From positions 7,697-17,268 of the forward strand of contig JALVOR010000101.1 of assembly GCA_027026295.1 (NCBI GenBank): a stretch of DNA of 9,572 nucleotides, written 5' to 3'. Within the stretch, counting starts at the first letter, position 1; each line of letters starts with the position of its first letter. The position numbers and the translations under genes are program-made. The notes below the pieces were generated by a model. The model was not told where the DNA came from, ran no database searches, and saw only the letters and a program-made list of their open reading frames with translations. This document shows, piece after piece, positions 1-6,623 of the stretch. Source of the DNA: Anaerolineales bacterium (GTDB lineage Bacteria; Chloroflexota; Anaerolineae; Anaerolineales; DRMV01).

Positions 1-1
1 G

Positions 2-553
2 CAAAACACCAACGACAACAACCGCGACCGCGCCTTTTTCGCCCTCAAAGCCCGCTACCCCTCGTGGGAGGCGGTGCGCGACGCCCCTACCGAAGAGGTC
101 ATCGCGGCCATCCGCCCGGCGGGGCTGGCAAACCAGAAGGGGCCGCGCATTCAAAACGTGTTGCGCCAAATCACCGCCGAGCAGGGGCGGCTCACCTTGG
201 ATCACCTCGCCGACATGCCGCCCGACGAAGCCAAGCGCCACCTCACCCGCTTCAAGGGCGTGGGGCCGAAGACCGCGGCCATCGTGCTCCAGTTTTCCCT
301 CGGCAAGCCCGCTTTCCCTGTGGACACCCACATCTACCGCGTCACCGGAAGGCTTGGCCTGCGCCCGCCGCACCTCAACCGCGAGCAGGCGCACGAATTT
401 CTGGAAAAGGTCTTCCCGCCCGAAACTTACTACGACGCGCACCTCAACCTCATCCGCTTAGGGCGGGAAATCTGCCCCGCCCGCAAGCCGCGCTGCGGCA
501 TTTGCCCGCTGCGCGACCTGTGCGACTTTGCCCGCACGCAGGAGGTCGAATAA
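2..553 (+). CDS. nth: Endonuclease III (5'-truncated by window edge)
   Basis: This DNA glycosylase/AP lyase removes oxidised pyrimidines in base-excision repair. The reading frame is open from base 2 and the gene begins upstream of the window; 183 residues are visible. They start QNTNDNNRDRAF, the conserved region just after the first helices of the family, so only a short N-terminus is missing. Numbering from the first visible codon, the helix-hairpin-helix segment is FKGVGPKTA with the catalytic Lys at 90 (codon 269-271), and VDTHIYRV carries the catalytic Asp at 108. The 18-residue spacing equals that of K120/D138 in E. coli Nth. The C-terminus has the [4Fe-4S] motif C-x6-C-x2-C-x5-C (Cys 158, 165, 168, 174), also with the standard spacing. 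The GTG at 74 is internal and not the start. Only one base separates its stop from the kinase ATG, so the two genes are probably translationally coupled. Identification is very secure. Confidence 0.96.
   Translation, partial: QNTNDNNRDRAFFALKARYPSWEAVRDAPTEEVIAAIRPAGLANQKGPRIQNVLRQITAEQGRLTLDHLADMPPDEAKRHLTRFKGVGPKTAAIVLQFSLGKPAFPVDTHIYRVTGRLGLRPPHLNREQAHEFLEKVFPPETYYDAHLNLIRLGREICPARKPRCGICPLRDLCDFARTQEVE
540..545 (+). promoter_or_regulatory. Ribosome binding site AGGAGG
   Basis: A perfect AGGAGG lies 9 nt before the ATG at 555 and inside the last codons of nth. It decides the start of the kinase and supports translational coupling with nth. Confidence 0.85.
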
Positions 554-554
554 C

Positions 555-1517
555 ATGCAAGCCTTGCTCCATGTGCTCACCGCCGAGGGGCTTTCCTGGG
601 CGTTGCTCAACCCCCAGCGAGAAGTTATCGCCGTTGCCGCAGAAAGCGCCCCTGTGCGCCCCAGCGAAGCCTTCCCGCTGCCCGAAGGGCTGCCCTGGCC
701 GCCGGAAACCGCCATGACCGCCCACGTGCCGCCGTTGGGCGATTGCCGCTTTTACCCGCTGGAAGACGGCACCGTGCTTGCCGTGTGGGGGGCTTTCCCG
801 GCGGCGCTTGCCCAGGCGCTGGAAGCCGAGCGCGCCCGCATGCCCGCTTTCATTTCCACCGTCACCCACGAACTGCGCCTGCCGCTGACTTCCATCAGGG
901 GCTACGCTGATTTACTCGTCAAAGGCGTGATGGGGCCGGTAAGCGATGCGCAGGCGCAGTTTCTCGAGGTCATCCGCAACAATGTGGAACGCATGGCAAC
1001 GCTCATCGAGCGGGTTTCTGAGATGGGCAAACTGGAATCCGGGCGCCTGCGCCCGAAGCGCGAGCCAATGGTGCTCAAGCAGGCGGTGGAAGCCGTGGCG
1101 AAGACTTACCGCCCGCTGTGTGAGGAAAAGAAGCAAACGCTGGAGGTGATTTTGCCCGAGGGGCTGCCCATCGTGCAGGGCGATATGGCACGGGTAGTGC
1201 AAATTTTGACCGCGATGATGGACAATGCCTACAAATACACCCCTGAAGGCGGCAAAATCGTGCTCAAAGCCGCAGCCACAGAAAACGGCGCCCAGGTCAG
1301 AGTGTGCGACAACGGCCCCGGCGTTGCCGCCGACGACGCGCCGCGAGTGTTCGAGGCCTTCTTCCGCTCCGAAATTCCCGAGGTGCGCGAGCACCCCGGC
1401 TGGGGGCTTTCGCTGCATGTGGCGCGGCAACTGGCCGAACAGATGGGCGGCTCGCTGACCTTCGCCGAGGCCCCCAAGGGCGGCGTGTGCTTCACCCTGA
1501 GGCTGCAAGCCGCTTGA
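555..1517 (+). CDS. Soluble sensor histidine kinase
   Basis: This is a cytoplasmic two-component sensor kinase of 320 residues. The ATG at 555 is chosen because AGGAGG (540-545) lies 9 nt upstream; a TTG nine codons earlier is less likely. Residues 1-95 form a small sensor-like region that I cannot assign (possibly PAS-like); no membrane helix or signal peptide is visible. The HisKA domain spans roughly 97-165, with phospho-acceptor His105 in VTHELRLPLTS (Leu replaces the usual Thr of HELRTPL). The HATPase_c domain follows, with N-box Asn224 (MMDNAYKYTPEGG), G1 box D252-N-G-P-G, F-box VFEAFFRS and a G2-like GWGLSL (282-287). The G2 box has Trp where Gly or Leu is common, but the ATPase signature is otherwise complete. 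The gene starts one base after nth. No response regulator is visible, so it is an orphan here. The kinase fold is certain; the signal and partner are unknown. Confidence 0.92.
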   Translation: MQALLHVLTAEGLSWALLNPQREVIAVAAESAPVRPSEAFPLPEGLPWPPETAMTAHVPPLGDCRFYPLEDGTVLAVWGAFPAALAQALEAERARMPAFISTVTHELRLPLTSIRGYADLLVKGVMGPVSDAQAQFLEVIRNNVERMATLIERVSEMGKLESGRLRPKREPMVLKQAVEAVAKTYRPLCEEKKQTLEVILPEGLPIVQGDMARVVQILTAMMDNAYKYTPEGGKIVLKAAATENGAQVRVCDNGPGVAADDAPRVFEAFFRSEIPEVREHPGWGLSLHVARQLAEQMGGSLTFAEAPKGGVCFTLRLQAA

Positions 1518-1528
1518 GTTTTTGGAAA

Positions 1529-1556
1529 ACGCGGATGACGCGGATCACGGCGGATG
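1529..1556 (+). repeat. Tandem 9-bp ACGCGGATG units
   Basis: Just after the kinase stop there are three consecutive near-identical units: ACGCGGATG (1529-1537), ACGCGGATC (1538-1546) and ACGGCGGATG (1547-1556). The units are not part of a supported gene. They are followed by a different repeat family in the same gap, which suggests a site where non-coding repeats accumulate. Confidence 0.7.
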
Positions 1557-1566
1557 CTCGCGGGTT

Positions 1567-1617
1567 TTAACACCGAGGCGCAAAGAAGTTAACGCAAAAG
1601 CCACAAAGAAGGCAAAG
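1567..1617 (+). repeat. Degenerate CACAAAG-type repeat tract
   Basis: The tract contains GAGGCGCAAAGAAG, AACGCAAAAGCC, CACAAAGAAGG and CAAAGG in series, at roughly 9-12 nt periodicity. It resembles the reverse complement of the tract at 1693-1730 and the tract at 2511-2575. The same family therefore occurs three times in two neighbouring gaps, in both orientations. It shows no coding signature. Confidence 0.55.
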
Positions 1618-1623
1618 GGCATT

Positions 1624-1664
1624 GTCAATTCGGCACGGTGTCTCTTCGGACTTTACGAATTGAC
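1624..1664. repeat. 9-bp perfect inverted repeat, 23-nt spacer
   Basis: GTCAATTCG (1624-1632) is the exact reverse complement of CGAATTGAC (1656-1664). A further ACGAATTGC copy of the arm core follows at about 1678-1686. The element sits between the two CACAAAG-family tracts, so it may be the centre of a small composite repeat element. No T-run follows, so it is not a good terminator. Confidence 0.5.
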
Positions 1665-1692
1665 GAAGTAACGCATCACGAATTGCGCCGTT

Positions 1693-1730
1693 TCTGTGCT
1701 TTCTGCGCCTCCTCTGTGCCTTCTGTGGTT
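1693..1730 (+). repeat. 9-nt periodic TCTGTGCCT tract
   Basis: There are four units, TCTGTGCTT (1693), TCTGCGCCT (1702), TCTGTGCCT (1713) and TCTGTGGTT (1722), spaced 9, 11 and 9 nt apart. On the minus strand it reads as the CACAGAG/CACAGAA form of the family, inverted relative to 1567-1617. It lies directly upstream of the membrane-protein gene, and an in-frame GTG inside it (1696) should not be taken as a start. Confidence 0.65.
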
Positions 1731-1761
1731 CTCCCTCAACCCCCAAAGGCTTTTTGATGAA

Positions 1762-2489
1762 ATGTGGCGTTTCCTGCGTTGGCTCTATTTCAGCGCCCTG
1801 TGGCTGGGCGCGCTGATGGCCGGGGGATTGACTTTTTTCCTCTGGCACCGCTTTCCGTTCAAAATTTTGGGTGTAGGCTGGAACTGGTTTGTCGGGGCCG
1901 GGGTGGTCGCCTTGACGCTGGTCGCGCTGGATGCCACGGTAGAAATCAGTGCCACACCCTTGCCGCCCGATGTACCGCCCAACCACGAGGTCAACCAATG
2001 GCTGCTCTTCCTGATTGCCGGAGCAGCCACCGCCTTCTCTTTGCCGCCGATACCGGCGTGCTGTTCGTGGTCACACACGCGCTCTTCCGCGGGGTGCTCC
2101 CCCACCTGCCATTTTGGATTGGCAAGCCGCTGCTCGCAGCCGTTTGGCTTGGCTGGTTCGTGGGCACCATTTACGCCTTGCGTTTTCTTGCCGATGCCTC
2201 CATCGGTTTCCGCTTCCGCACCTTTTTGCGCTACCGCCTGCTGAACATGCACACCACGGCTGCCGACATCCGCCGCCTGCTGGAACGCAGCGACCTGCCG
2301 CCCGACACCAGGCAACGCTTTCTCGCCCGCCTGGACCGCGAAGGGCTGACCCCCGCCCTTGCCCATGACCTGCTGGAAGCCGCAGGCAAAGACCCGTGGG
2401 AAGCCGCCGAATCGCACCGCAACACCGCCACGACTTTGCTCGTGCAAGCCCTCAACAACTGGGAAGAAGAGCGCGAAGAAACGCAGTGA
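1762..2489 (+). pseudogene. Membrane protein, unknown function, frameshifted
   Basis: I do not recognise this family. The ATG at 1762 begins MWRFLRWLYFSALW; the ribosome site is weak (AAAGG at about 1745-1749). In the first frame there are two membrane helices (about residues 4-27 and 38-58), a short polar loop (PLPPDVPPNHEVNQW) and the start of a third helix (LLFLIAGAATAFS). Near 2035-2045 this frame turns into Cys/Ser/Pro-rich nonsense that runs to 2244. The -1 frame continues the third helix smoothly (LFAADTGVLFVVTHALF), then gives a fourth helix (PLLAAVWLGWFVGTIYALRF) and a soluble, charged helical tail of about 85 residues ending EEEREETQ at 2489. One missing base, plausibly in the TCTTTG at 2038-2043, would restore a continuous protein of about 242 residues. 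No slippery heptamer is visible, so I favour mutation or sequencing error over programmed frameshifting. Coding of both halves is likely; the function is open. Confidence 0.7.
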
Positions 2490-2510
2490 CCATTCAATCC
2501 GCCTGTGGCA

Positions 2511-2575
2511 AGAACGCAGAGAGACACAAAGCGGTCGCCAGGGCACCAGGAAACGCCACAAGGCACAAAAGGGCA
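2511..2575 (+). repeat. CACAAAG-family degenerate repeat
   Basis: The stretch contains ACGCAGAGAGACACAAAG, then GCCACAAGGCACAAAAGGGC. It is the third member of the family at 1567-1617 and 1693-1730, now downstream of the membrane-protein gene, so that gene is flanked by related non-coding repeats on both sides. Confidence 0.5.
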
Positions 2576-2684
2576 AACCCACCGCAACAAAAATCGTGTG
2601 GCTCGTGTAAGCCTTCCTTGTAGGTCAAGAAACACCCCGCGACTTCCGTGCCAGGGCTGAATCGTGACAATTTCTGCCGAATTC

Positions 2685-2702
2685 ACGGGTTGGGAAGCCC
2701 GT
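2685..2702 (+). terminator. Weak hairpin, possible terminator
   Basis: A 7-bp stem (5 Watson-Crick pairs, one T-G wobble, one T-A) closes a GGGA tetraloop and is followed by TTTAT. It lies almost 200 nt after the membrane-protein stop, so it is a weak candidate for the end of the plus-strand transcript. Confidence 0.3.
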
Positions 2703-2767
2703 TTATCGCAAAAACAGCGCAATTTTAGTGGTATTTTCACGAAAACGCCGTCATGCGGCAGCGTTTT

Positions 2768-2808
2768 AACAGAAATCGGGGCGATTCAACGTCGCCCCGA
2801 TTTCTGTT
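2768..2808 (-). terminator. 17-bp perfect inverted repeat after PLP gene
   Basis: AACAGAAATCGGGGCGA (2768-2784) pairs perfectly with 2792-2808 around the 7-nt loop TTCAACG. It begins 16 nt beyond the stop of the minus-strand PLP-enzyme gene, the expected place for a transcription terminator. The 3' side on the minus strand reads TTAAAACGC rather than a T-run, so intrinsic termination would depend on the stem alone. It could also stabilise the mRNA 3' end. Confidence 0.6.
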
Positions 2809-2824
2809 TGAGCACAAAAAGGTG

Positions 2825-4072
2825 TTAGATTTTCGCCAGCGCCGTTTGCAAATCTTCCAACAGGTCGTCGACGTTTTCGATGCCCACCGAAATGCGCACC
2901 AGCCCGTCGGTGATGCCCACGGCCTCGCGCTCCTCCTTCGGCACGCTCGCGTGGGTCATGCTGGCGGGGTGCTCGATGAGGGTATCGACATTGCCAAGGC
3001 TCACCGCCAGCGTCGCCAACCGGATATGATCCATCAGCGCGACGCCTGCCTCGAAGCCGCCCGCCATTTCAAATGCAATCATGCCGCCAAAGCAGTGCAT
3101 TTGCTTCTTGGCAACCTCGTGTCCGGGGAAATTTTCCAGCCCCGGGTACATCACACGGGCAACCTTGGGATGGTCATCGAGAAAGCGCGCAATAGCCATG
3201 CCGTTTTCGCAGTGGCGTTGCATGCGCAATTCGAAGGTTTTCAAGCCGATGTTGGTCAGCCAGGCATCGAAAGGGCTGGGCGAAGTGCCCACGCTTTTCA
3301 GCACACTCTTGAAGTCGGTGTGCATGAAATCCACATGGGGGCTGACCACTGCGCCGCCAACCACCACACCGTGCCCGGTAATGTATTTGGTGGTGGAATG
3401 CAAAACAAAATCAGCGCCCAGGGTAAGCGGACGCTGACAATAGGGTGTAGCAAAGGTGTTGTCCACACACATCCAGGCGTTGTAGGCATGCGCCATTTCG
3501 GCCACCGCGGCGATGTCGGTGATTTCCATCGAGGGGTTGGCGGGGGTCTCCACGTAAGCCAGGCGGGCTTCGGGGTGTTCTTCGAAGGCCTGCGCCCAAC
3601 TATCGAGGTCGTCGCCTTTGACCCACACCACGTTGATGCCCAGCCGGGGCGCAATGTTGTACAGGAAACCAAATGTGCCGCCGTACACGACCTCCTGCGC
3701 GATCACCGTTTCGCCAGCCTTGACGCGAGACATGACGGTGGTGCTGACCGCACCCATACCGGTGGAAAGCACCCAACCGGCAACCAGGTCGTCCAGGGCT
3801 TTGTCGGGATGCTGGCGCATCAGGTCATAGGCTTCCAGCGCGGCAATTTTGCGCGCCAGATGTTTGGAATTGGGATTGCCAATGCGGGTGTAGATATAGC
3901 CTTCTCCCTTGCCAGCAAAGAGGGCCGCGCCCGTGGCAACATCGGGAAAACTGAAGGTGGAAGTCTGGTAAATGGGAGTAACATGTGCGTGAAGGGGGTC
4001 TTGTCCTTCTCCCACGTGCACGGCCAGGGTGCTCATACCCATTTTTGCCCATGCAAGTTCGGGATGACTCAT
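2825..4072 (-). CDS. Trans-sulfuration-family PLP-dependent enzyme
   Basis: This belongs to the Cys/Met-metabolism PLP enzyme family (cystathionine gamma-synthase, gamma-lyase, methionine gamma-lyase, O-acetylhomoserine sulfhydrylase) and is 415 residues long. The ATG at 4072 is preceded 8 nt upstream by GAGGAG (4081-4086); the frame stays open further upstream, but into the neighbouring kinase gene. Visible motifs are YTRIGNP (61-67, phosphate binding), YGGTF (130-134, ring-stacking Tyr), VDNTF with Asp204, STTKYITGHG with the PLP Lys229, HPASMTHAS, and GLVRISVGIE with the substrate-carboxylate Arg. Methionine gamma-lyases have YGC at the 130 position; here it is YGG, which argues against a classical gamma-lyase. 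An insertion around 83-98 (LMRQHPDKALDDLVAG) and NIGLKTF in place of the usual RGLKTL are unusual. The family is certain, the exact reaction is not. It follows the GAF kinase by 74 nt on the same strand. Confidence 0.9.
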   Translation of the reverse strand: MSHPELAWAKMGMSTLAVHVGEGQDPLHAHVTPIYQTSTFSFPDVATGAALFAGKGEGYIYTRIGNPNSKHLARKIAALEAYDLMRQHPDKALDDLVAGWVLSTGMGAVSTTVMSRVKAGETVIAQEVVYGGTFGFLYNIAPRLGINVVWVKGDDLDSWAQAFEEHPEARLAYVETPANPSMEITDIAAVAEMAHAYNAWMCVDNTFATPYCQRPLTLGADFVLHSTTKYITGHGVVVGGAVVSPHVDFMHTDFKSVLKSVGTSPSPFDAWLTNIGLKTFELRMQRHCENGMAIARFLDDHPKVARVMYPGLENFPGHEVAKKQMHCFGGMIAFEMAGGFEAGVALMDHIRLATLAVSLGNVDTLIEHPASMTHASVPKEEREAVGITDGLVRISVGIENVDDLLEDLQTALAKI

Positions 4073-4080
4073 CGCTGTAT

Positions 4081-4086
4081 CTCCTC
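4081..4086 (-). promoter_or_regulatory. Ribosome binding site GAGGAG
   Basis: On the minus strand GAGGAG lies 8 nt before the ATG at 4072. It fixes the start at MSHPELAW rather than at the in-frame upstream ATG near 4207, which is inside the kinase gene. Confidence 0.8.
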
Positions 4087-4146
4087 TTTTTTTGGAATAG
4101 ATTTTTGAAGCCCAAAAGGGCGTTTTCGACAAATAGCGGGGGCCGT

Positions 4147-5412
4147 TCATGTTGCAAGCACGGTGTGCAGTTGCGTTTGCTGGTCTGGCGGCGACACGGG
4201 AATCCACATGACCACAGTGGTGCCTTCGTCTTCTTCGCTTTCAGCCCAGATAGCGCCACCGTGGATTTCGACCATGGATTTGGCAATCGCCAGCCCCAGC
4301 CCCAGGCCGCCGTGGCGGCGGGTGAGGTGCTTTTCAGCCTGATAAAAACGCTCGAAAATGTGGGGCAGGTCTGCAGCAGGAATGCCAACGCCGGTATCTG
4401 CAACGGTGATTTGGAAGTAGTTTTGGTGTTTTTCCAACCGCACGCTGATTTTGCCGCCGCTGTCGGTAAAAGTGATGGCATTGCGCAGCACATGCCGCAC
4501 AGCAATGGCGAGTTTTTCCTGGTCTACTTTTGCGGCAACCGTTTCTTCCGAAGGCAGTCGCAATGTCAGGTGCAATTGGCGCAGTTGTGCCTGGTATTGG
4601 AAGTCTGCTACGATTTCCCGCAAAAGGGCACCAACGTCGGTTTCCTGCAAGCGCATCACGGCCTCGCCCTGCTGGTAGTTTTCCAGATGGCTGAGTTCCT
4701 CGACCAGTTCTTTGAGGCGATTGGCTGCCCGCAAGATGGCCGCCATCGAATCCTTGAAAGGATCTGTAATGATTTCCTGCAGGTGGGTGGCATAACCGAG
4801 AATGATGCCCAGGGGGGTGCGCAATTCATGGGAGGCAATTGCGACGAAATCGGATTTCATGCGGTCGATTTTCTGGAGTTCTTTGTAGGAACGCTGCGCC
4901 GCGGCAATGAGGCGAGCGTTGTGCAGCACCACCGCCGCCTGGGAAGCAAGCACTAAGAGGATTTCAGCATCGTCTTCATCAAAGGGACCTCCCCGCTTGT
5001 TGAGCACTTCCAACACCCCCAACGGCACCGCCTCCCGCTCCAAAGGCACGGCAATCGCATTGCGCGTGACGAAATTCGGGCTTTCGTCGCGCCGACGAAA
5101 GTGCTGGAGCGAAGAAGGGACATGCTCGACAAGTTGTGGTTTCCTTTGAATCATGGCTTTGCCTGCAACGCTCCCCCTGAGCGGCACGATTTGGTGTTTC
5201 AGGTGTTCCCAATGTTCAGATGTTGTTGCTGCAAAATGGAGTTGGTTGGTTTCTTCATCGTAGAGTAAAATAGAGGCTGCCTCGCTGTCGGTGAGTTGCA
5301 CGGCGGCTTTAACCACCTCGTGCAGCACGGCTTCTGGTTCCAGCATCGTGCTAAGCGACTGGCATATCTTCAGAAGCAACTCCAGCCTGCGTACGCGCTC
5401 ACCCTTTTCCAT
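4147..5412 (-). CDS. GAF-domain sensor histidine kinase
   Basis: This is a soluble sensor kinase of 421 residues. The ATG at 5412 has GAGGAG (5419-5424) 6 nt upstream. After a short helix (5-22), a GAF domain spans about 22-170 (ASILLYDEETNQLHF, AIAVPLEREAVPLGVLEVLNK, FDEDDAEILLVLASQAAVVLHNARL), suggesting a small-ligand or redox cue. The HisKA domain follows, with phospho-acceptor His195 in ASHELRTPLGII, then HATPase_c with N-box Asn311 (VLRNAITFTDSGG), G1 box D339-T-G-V-G, F-box HIFERFYQAE and G2 box GGLGLGL (368-374). The tail after about 405 is short and lacks a receiver domain. No membrane helix is seen. The PLP-enzyme gene follows by 74 nt with only a tiny hairpin between (gcccttttgggc), so co-transcription is plausible. 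Inositol-phosphate synthase diverges from its promoter side. Its response regulator is not in the window. Kinase assignment is secure; the ligand is unknown. Confidence 0.95.
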   Translation of the reverse strand: MEKGERVRRLELLLKICQSLSTMLEPEAVLHEVVKAAVQLTDSEAASILLYDEETNQLHFAATTSEHWEHLKHQIVPLRGSVAGKAMIQRKPQLVEHVPSSLQHFRRRDESPNFVTRNAIAVPLEREAVPLGVLEVLNKRGGPFDEDDAEILLVLASQAAVVLHNARLIAAAQRSYKELQKIDRMKSDFVAIASHELRTPLGIILGYATHLQEIITDPFKDSMAAILRAANRLKELVEELSHLENYQQGEAVMRLQETDVGALLREIVADFQYQAQLRQLHLTLRLPSEETVAAKVDQEKLAIAVRHVLRNAITFTDSGGKISVRLEKHQNYFQITVADTGVGIPAADLPHIFERFYQAEKHLTRRHGGLGLGLAIAKSMVEIHGGAIWAESEEDEGTTVVMWIPVSPPDQQTQLHTVLAT

Positions 5413-5439
5413 CTGAGGCTCCTCAAGTGGCGTAGGATT

Positions 5440-5448
5440 AGTATAGCA
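5440..5448 (-). promoter_or_regulatory. Extended -10 promoter TGCTATACT
   Basis: On the minus strand TGC immediately precedes TATACT, an extended -10 element (TGnTATAAT type) about 28 nt upstream of the kinase ATG. No good -35 lies 17 nt further upstream, which is tolerated in extended -10 promoters. It would give a leader of about 20 nt. Confidence 0.45.
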
Positions 5449-5451
5449 CAA

Positions 5452-5466
5452 AAAGGCAATGCCTTT
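5452..5466. promoter_or_regulatory. 15-nt palindrome, possible operator
   Basis: AAAGGCA-A-TGCCTTT is a 7+1+7 palindrome in the 107-nt space between the divergent kinase and inositol-phosphate synthase genes. It sits just upstream of the kinase -10, where a bound regulator could affect both genes. A looser palindrome (CGCC..GGCCG..CGGC..GGCG, about 5467-5487) follows. Binding is inferred only from symmetry and position. Confidence 0.35.
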
Positions 5467-5504
5467 CGCCTGGCCGTCCGGCTGGCGAACCAAACTTCTT
5501 TTTC

Positions 5505-5510
5505 AGGAGG
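5505..5510 (+). promoter_or_regulatory. Ribosome binding site AGGAGG
   Basis: A perfect AGGAGG lies 9 nt before the ATG at 5520 and fixes the start of inositol-3-phosphate synthase. Confidence 0.85.
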
Positions 5511-5519
5511 CTGTACATT

Positions 5520-6602
5520 ATGGGAGACAAAAAAGTTCGCGTGGCCATCATTGGTGTGGGCAACTGTGCATCGGCGTTGGTGCAGGGAGTGCATTTTTAC
5601 CGAGAGGCCAAAGACGACGATATCGTGCCCGGTTTGATGCATGTCAATTTGGGCGGTTATCACATCAGCGACGTGGAATTTACTGCCGCGTTCGATATCG
5701 TCGATACCAAAGTGAGCAAAGACCTCTCCGAGGCAATTTTCGCTTACCCCAACAACACCTACAAATTCGCCGATGTGCCCCACATGGGCGTGCCGGTTTA
5801 CCGCGGCATGACCCACGACGGCCTGGGCAAGTACCTCTCGCAAGTGCTGAAGAAAGCCCCCGGCCCCACTGCCGACATCGTCAAAATTCTCAAAGATACC
5901 GGCACCGATGTGGTCATCAATTTCCTGCCCGTGGGCTCCGAAATGGCAACCAAGTGGTATGTCGAGCAGGCGCTGGAAGCCGGCGTGGCTTTCGTCAACG
6001 GCATTCCGGTGTTCATTGCCAGTTCGGAATACTGGGCCAAGCGCTTCCGCGATCGCGGCCTGCCCATCATCGGCGACGACATCAAGTCACAGGTCGGTGC
6101 GACCATTTTGCACCGCACGCTGACCACCCTCTTCGTTGACCGCGGTGTGCGCCTGGACCACACCTATCAACTCAATTTCGCCGGCACCACCGACTCCCTC
6201 ACCATGCTGGAACGCGACCGCCTGGCATCCAAGAAAATTTCCAAAACCGGCGCGGTGACCAGCACGCTGCCCTATGAAATCACCCCCGAAAACATCCATG
6301 TTGGCCCCAGCGACTACGTGCCGTGGCTGACCGACCGCAAATGGGCATACATCCGTATGGAAGGCACCACCTTCGGCGAAGTGCCCCTCAACGTGGAAGT
6401 CAAGATGGAAGTGTGGGATTCCCCCAACTCCGCGGGCGTGATGATTGACGCCGTGCGCTGCGCCAAACTGGCGTTAGACCGCGGCATGGCTGGCCCCATC
6501 ATTGGCCCCTCGGCATATTTCATGAAGACCCCGCCCAAGCAATTCCGCGACGATGTGGCCCGCGAAATGACCGAAGCCTTCATCCGCGGCGACAAAGCCT
6601 GA
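5520..6602 (+). CDS. ino1: Inositol-3-phosphate synthase
   Basis: This enzyme converts glucose 6-phosphate to 1L-myo-inositol 1-phosphate with bound NAD+. That is the first step towards inositol phospholipids, inositol-based solutes such as di-myo-inositol phosphate, or inositol thiols. The protein has 360 residues, close to the short prokaryotic (actinobacterial/archaeal) form and much shorter than the eukaryotic enzyme of over 500. The N-terminal Rossmann NAD motif is [16 protein letters not shown] (GVGNCAS at 12-18). Further family signatures are NFLPVGSE (134-141), [25 protein letters not shown] with Lys189, NFAGTTDS (219-226), the Lys pair in [14 protein letters not shown] (238-239) and [21 protein letters not shown]. 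The ATG has a perfect AGGAGG. It diverges from the kinase gene and ends in a strong terminator, so it is probably monocistronic. No phosphatidylinositol synthase or inositol monophosphatase gene is adjacent, so the end product cannot be read from context. Confidence 0.95.
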   Translation: MGDKKVRVAIIGVGNCASALVQGVHFYREAKDDDIVPGLMHVNLGGYHISDVEFTAAFDIVDTKVSKDLSEAIFAYPNNTYKFADVPHMGVPVYRGMTHDGLGKYLSQVLKKAPGPTADIVKILKDTGTDVVINFLPVGSEMATKWYVEQALEAGVAFVNGIPVFIASSEYWAKRFRDRGLPIIGDDIKSQVGATILHRTLTTLFVDRGVRLDHTYQLNFAGTTDSLTMLERDRLASKKISKTGAVTSTLPYEITPENIHVGPSDYVPWLTDRKWAYIRMEGTTFGEVPLNVEVKMEVWDSPNSAGVMIDAVRCAKLALDRGMAGPIIGPSAYFMKTPPKQFRDDVAREMTEAFIRGDKA

Positions 6603-6623
6603 TTTTCCCCTAACGGCAACAAA

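Larger units (their letters stand above)
1518..1761. other. Repeat-rich intergenic region
   Basis: This 244-nt gap holds the ACGCGGAT tandem units, two opposed CACAAAG/CACAGAG-type tracts and an inverted repeat between them. I see no RNA gene, no clear terminator for the kinase and no convincing promoter for the following gene. Confidence 0.6.
2490..2824. other. Intergenic region between convergent genes
   Basis: This 335-nt gap between convergent genes contains the CACAAAG-family tract, the weak hairpin at 2685-2702 and the 17-bp hairpin at 2768-2808. The reading frames that cross it have no recognisable protein content. No tRNA or other structured RNA is evident. Confidence 0.5.

Noticed and set aside
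1762..2489. Programmed -1 frameshift
   Set aside because: No X XXY YYZ slippery sequence or downstream pseudoknot is apparent at the junction; a single-base indel is simpler.
2753..4108. Long plus-strand open frame of 451 codons
   Set aside because: It is antisense to the PLP-enzyme gene, which has all family motifs and a good ribosome site. The plus frame is His/Gly/Ala-rich with no recognisable domain, typical of antisense frames in GC-rich DNA.
4111..4122. GCCCAAAAGGGC hairpin between kinase and PLP gene
   Set aside because: A 4-bp stem with a 4-nt loop is too weak to call a terminator on the minus strand.
3985..4956. Plus-strand frame of 323 codons
   Set aside because: It is antisense to the GAF kinase and the start of the PLP gene, both certain. 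It has no coherent domain.
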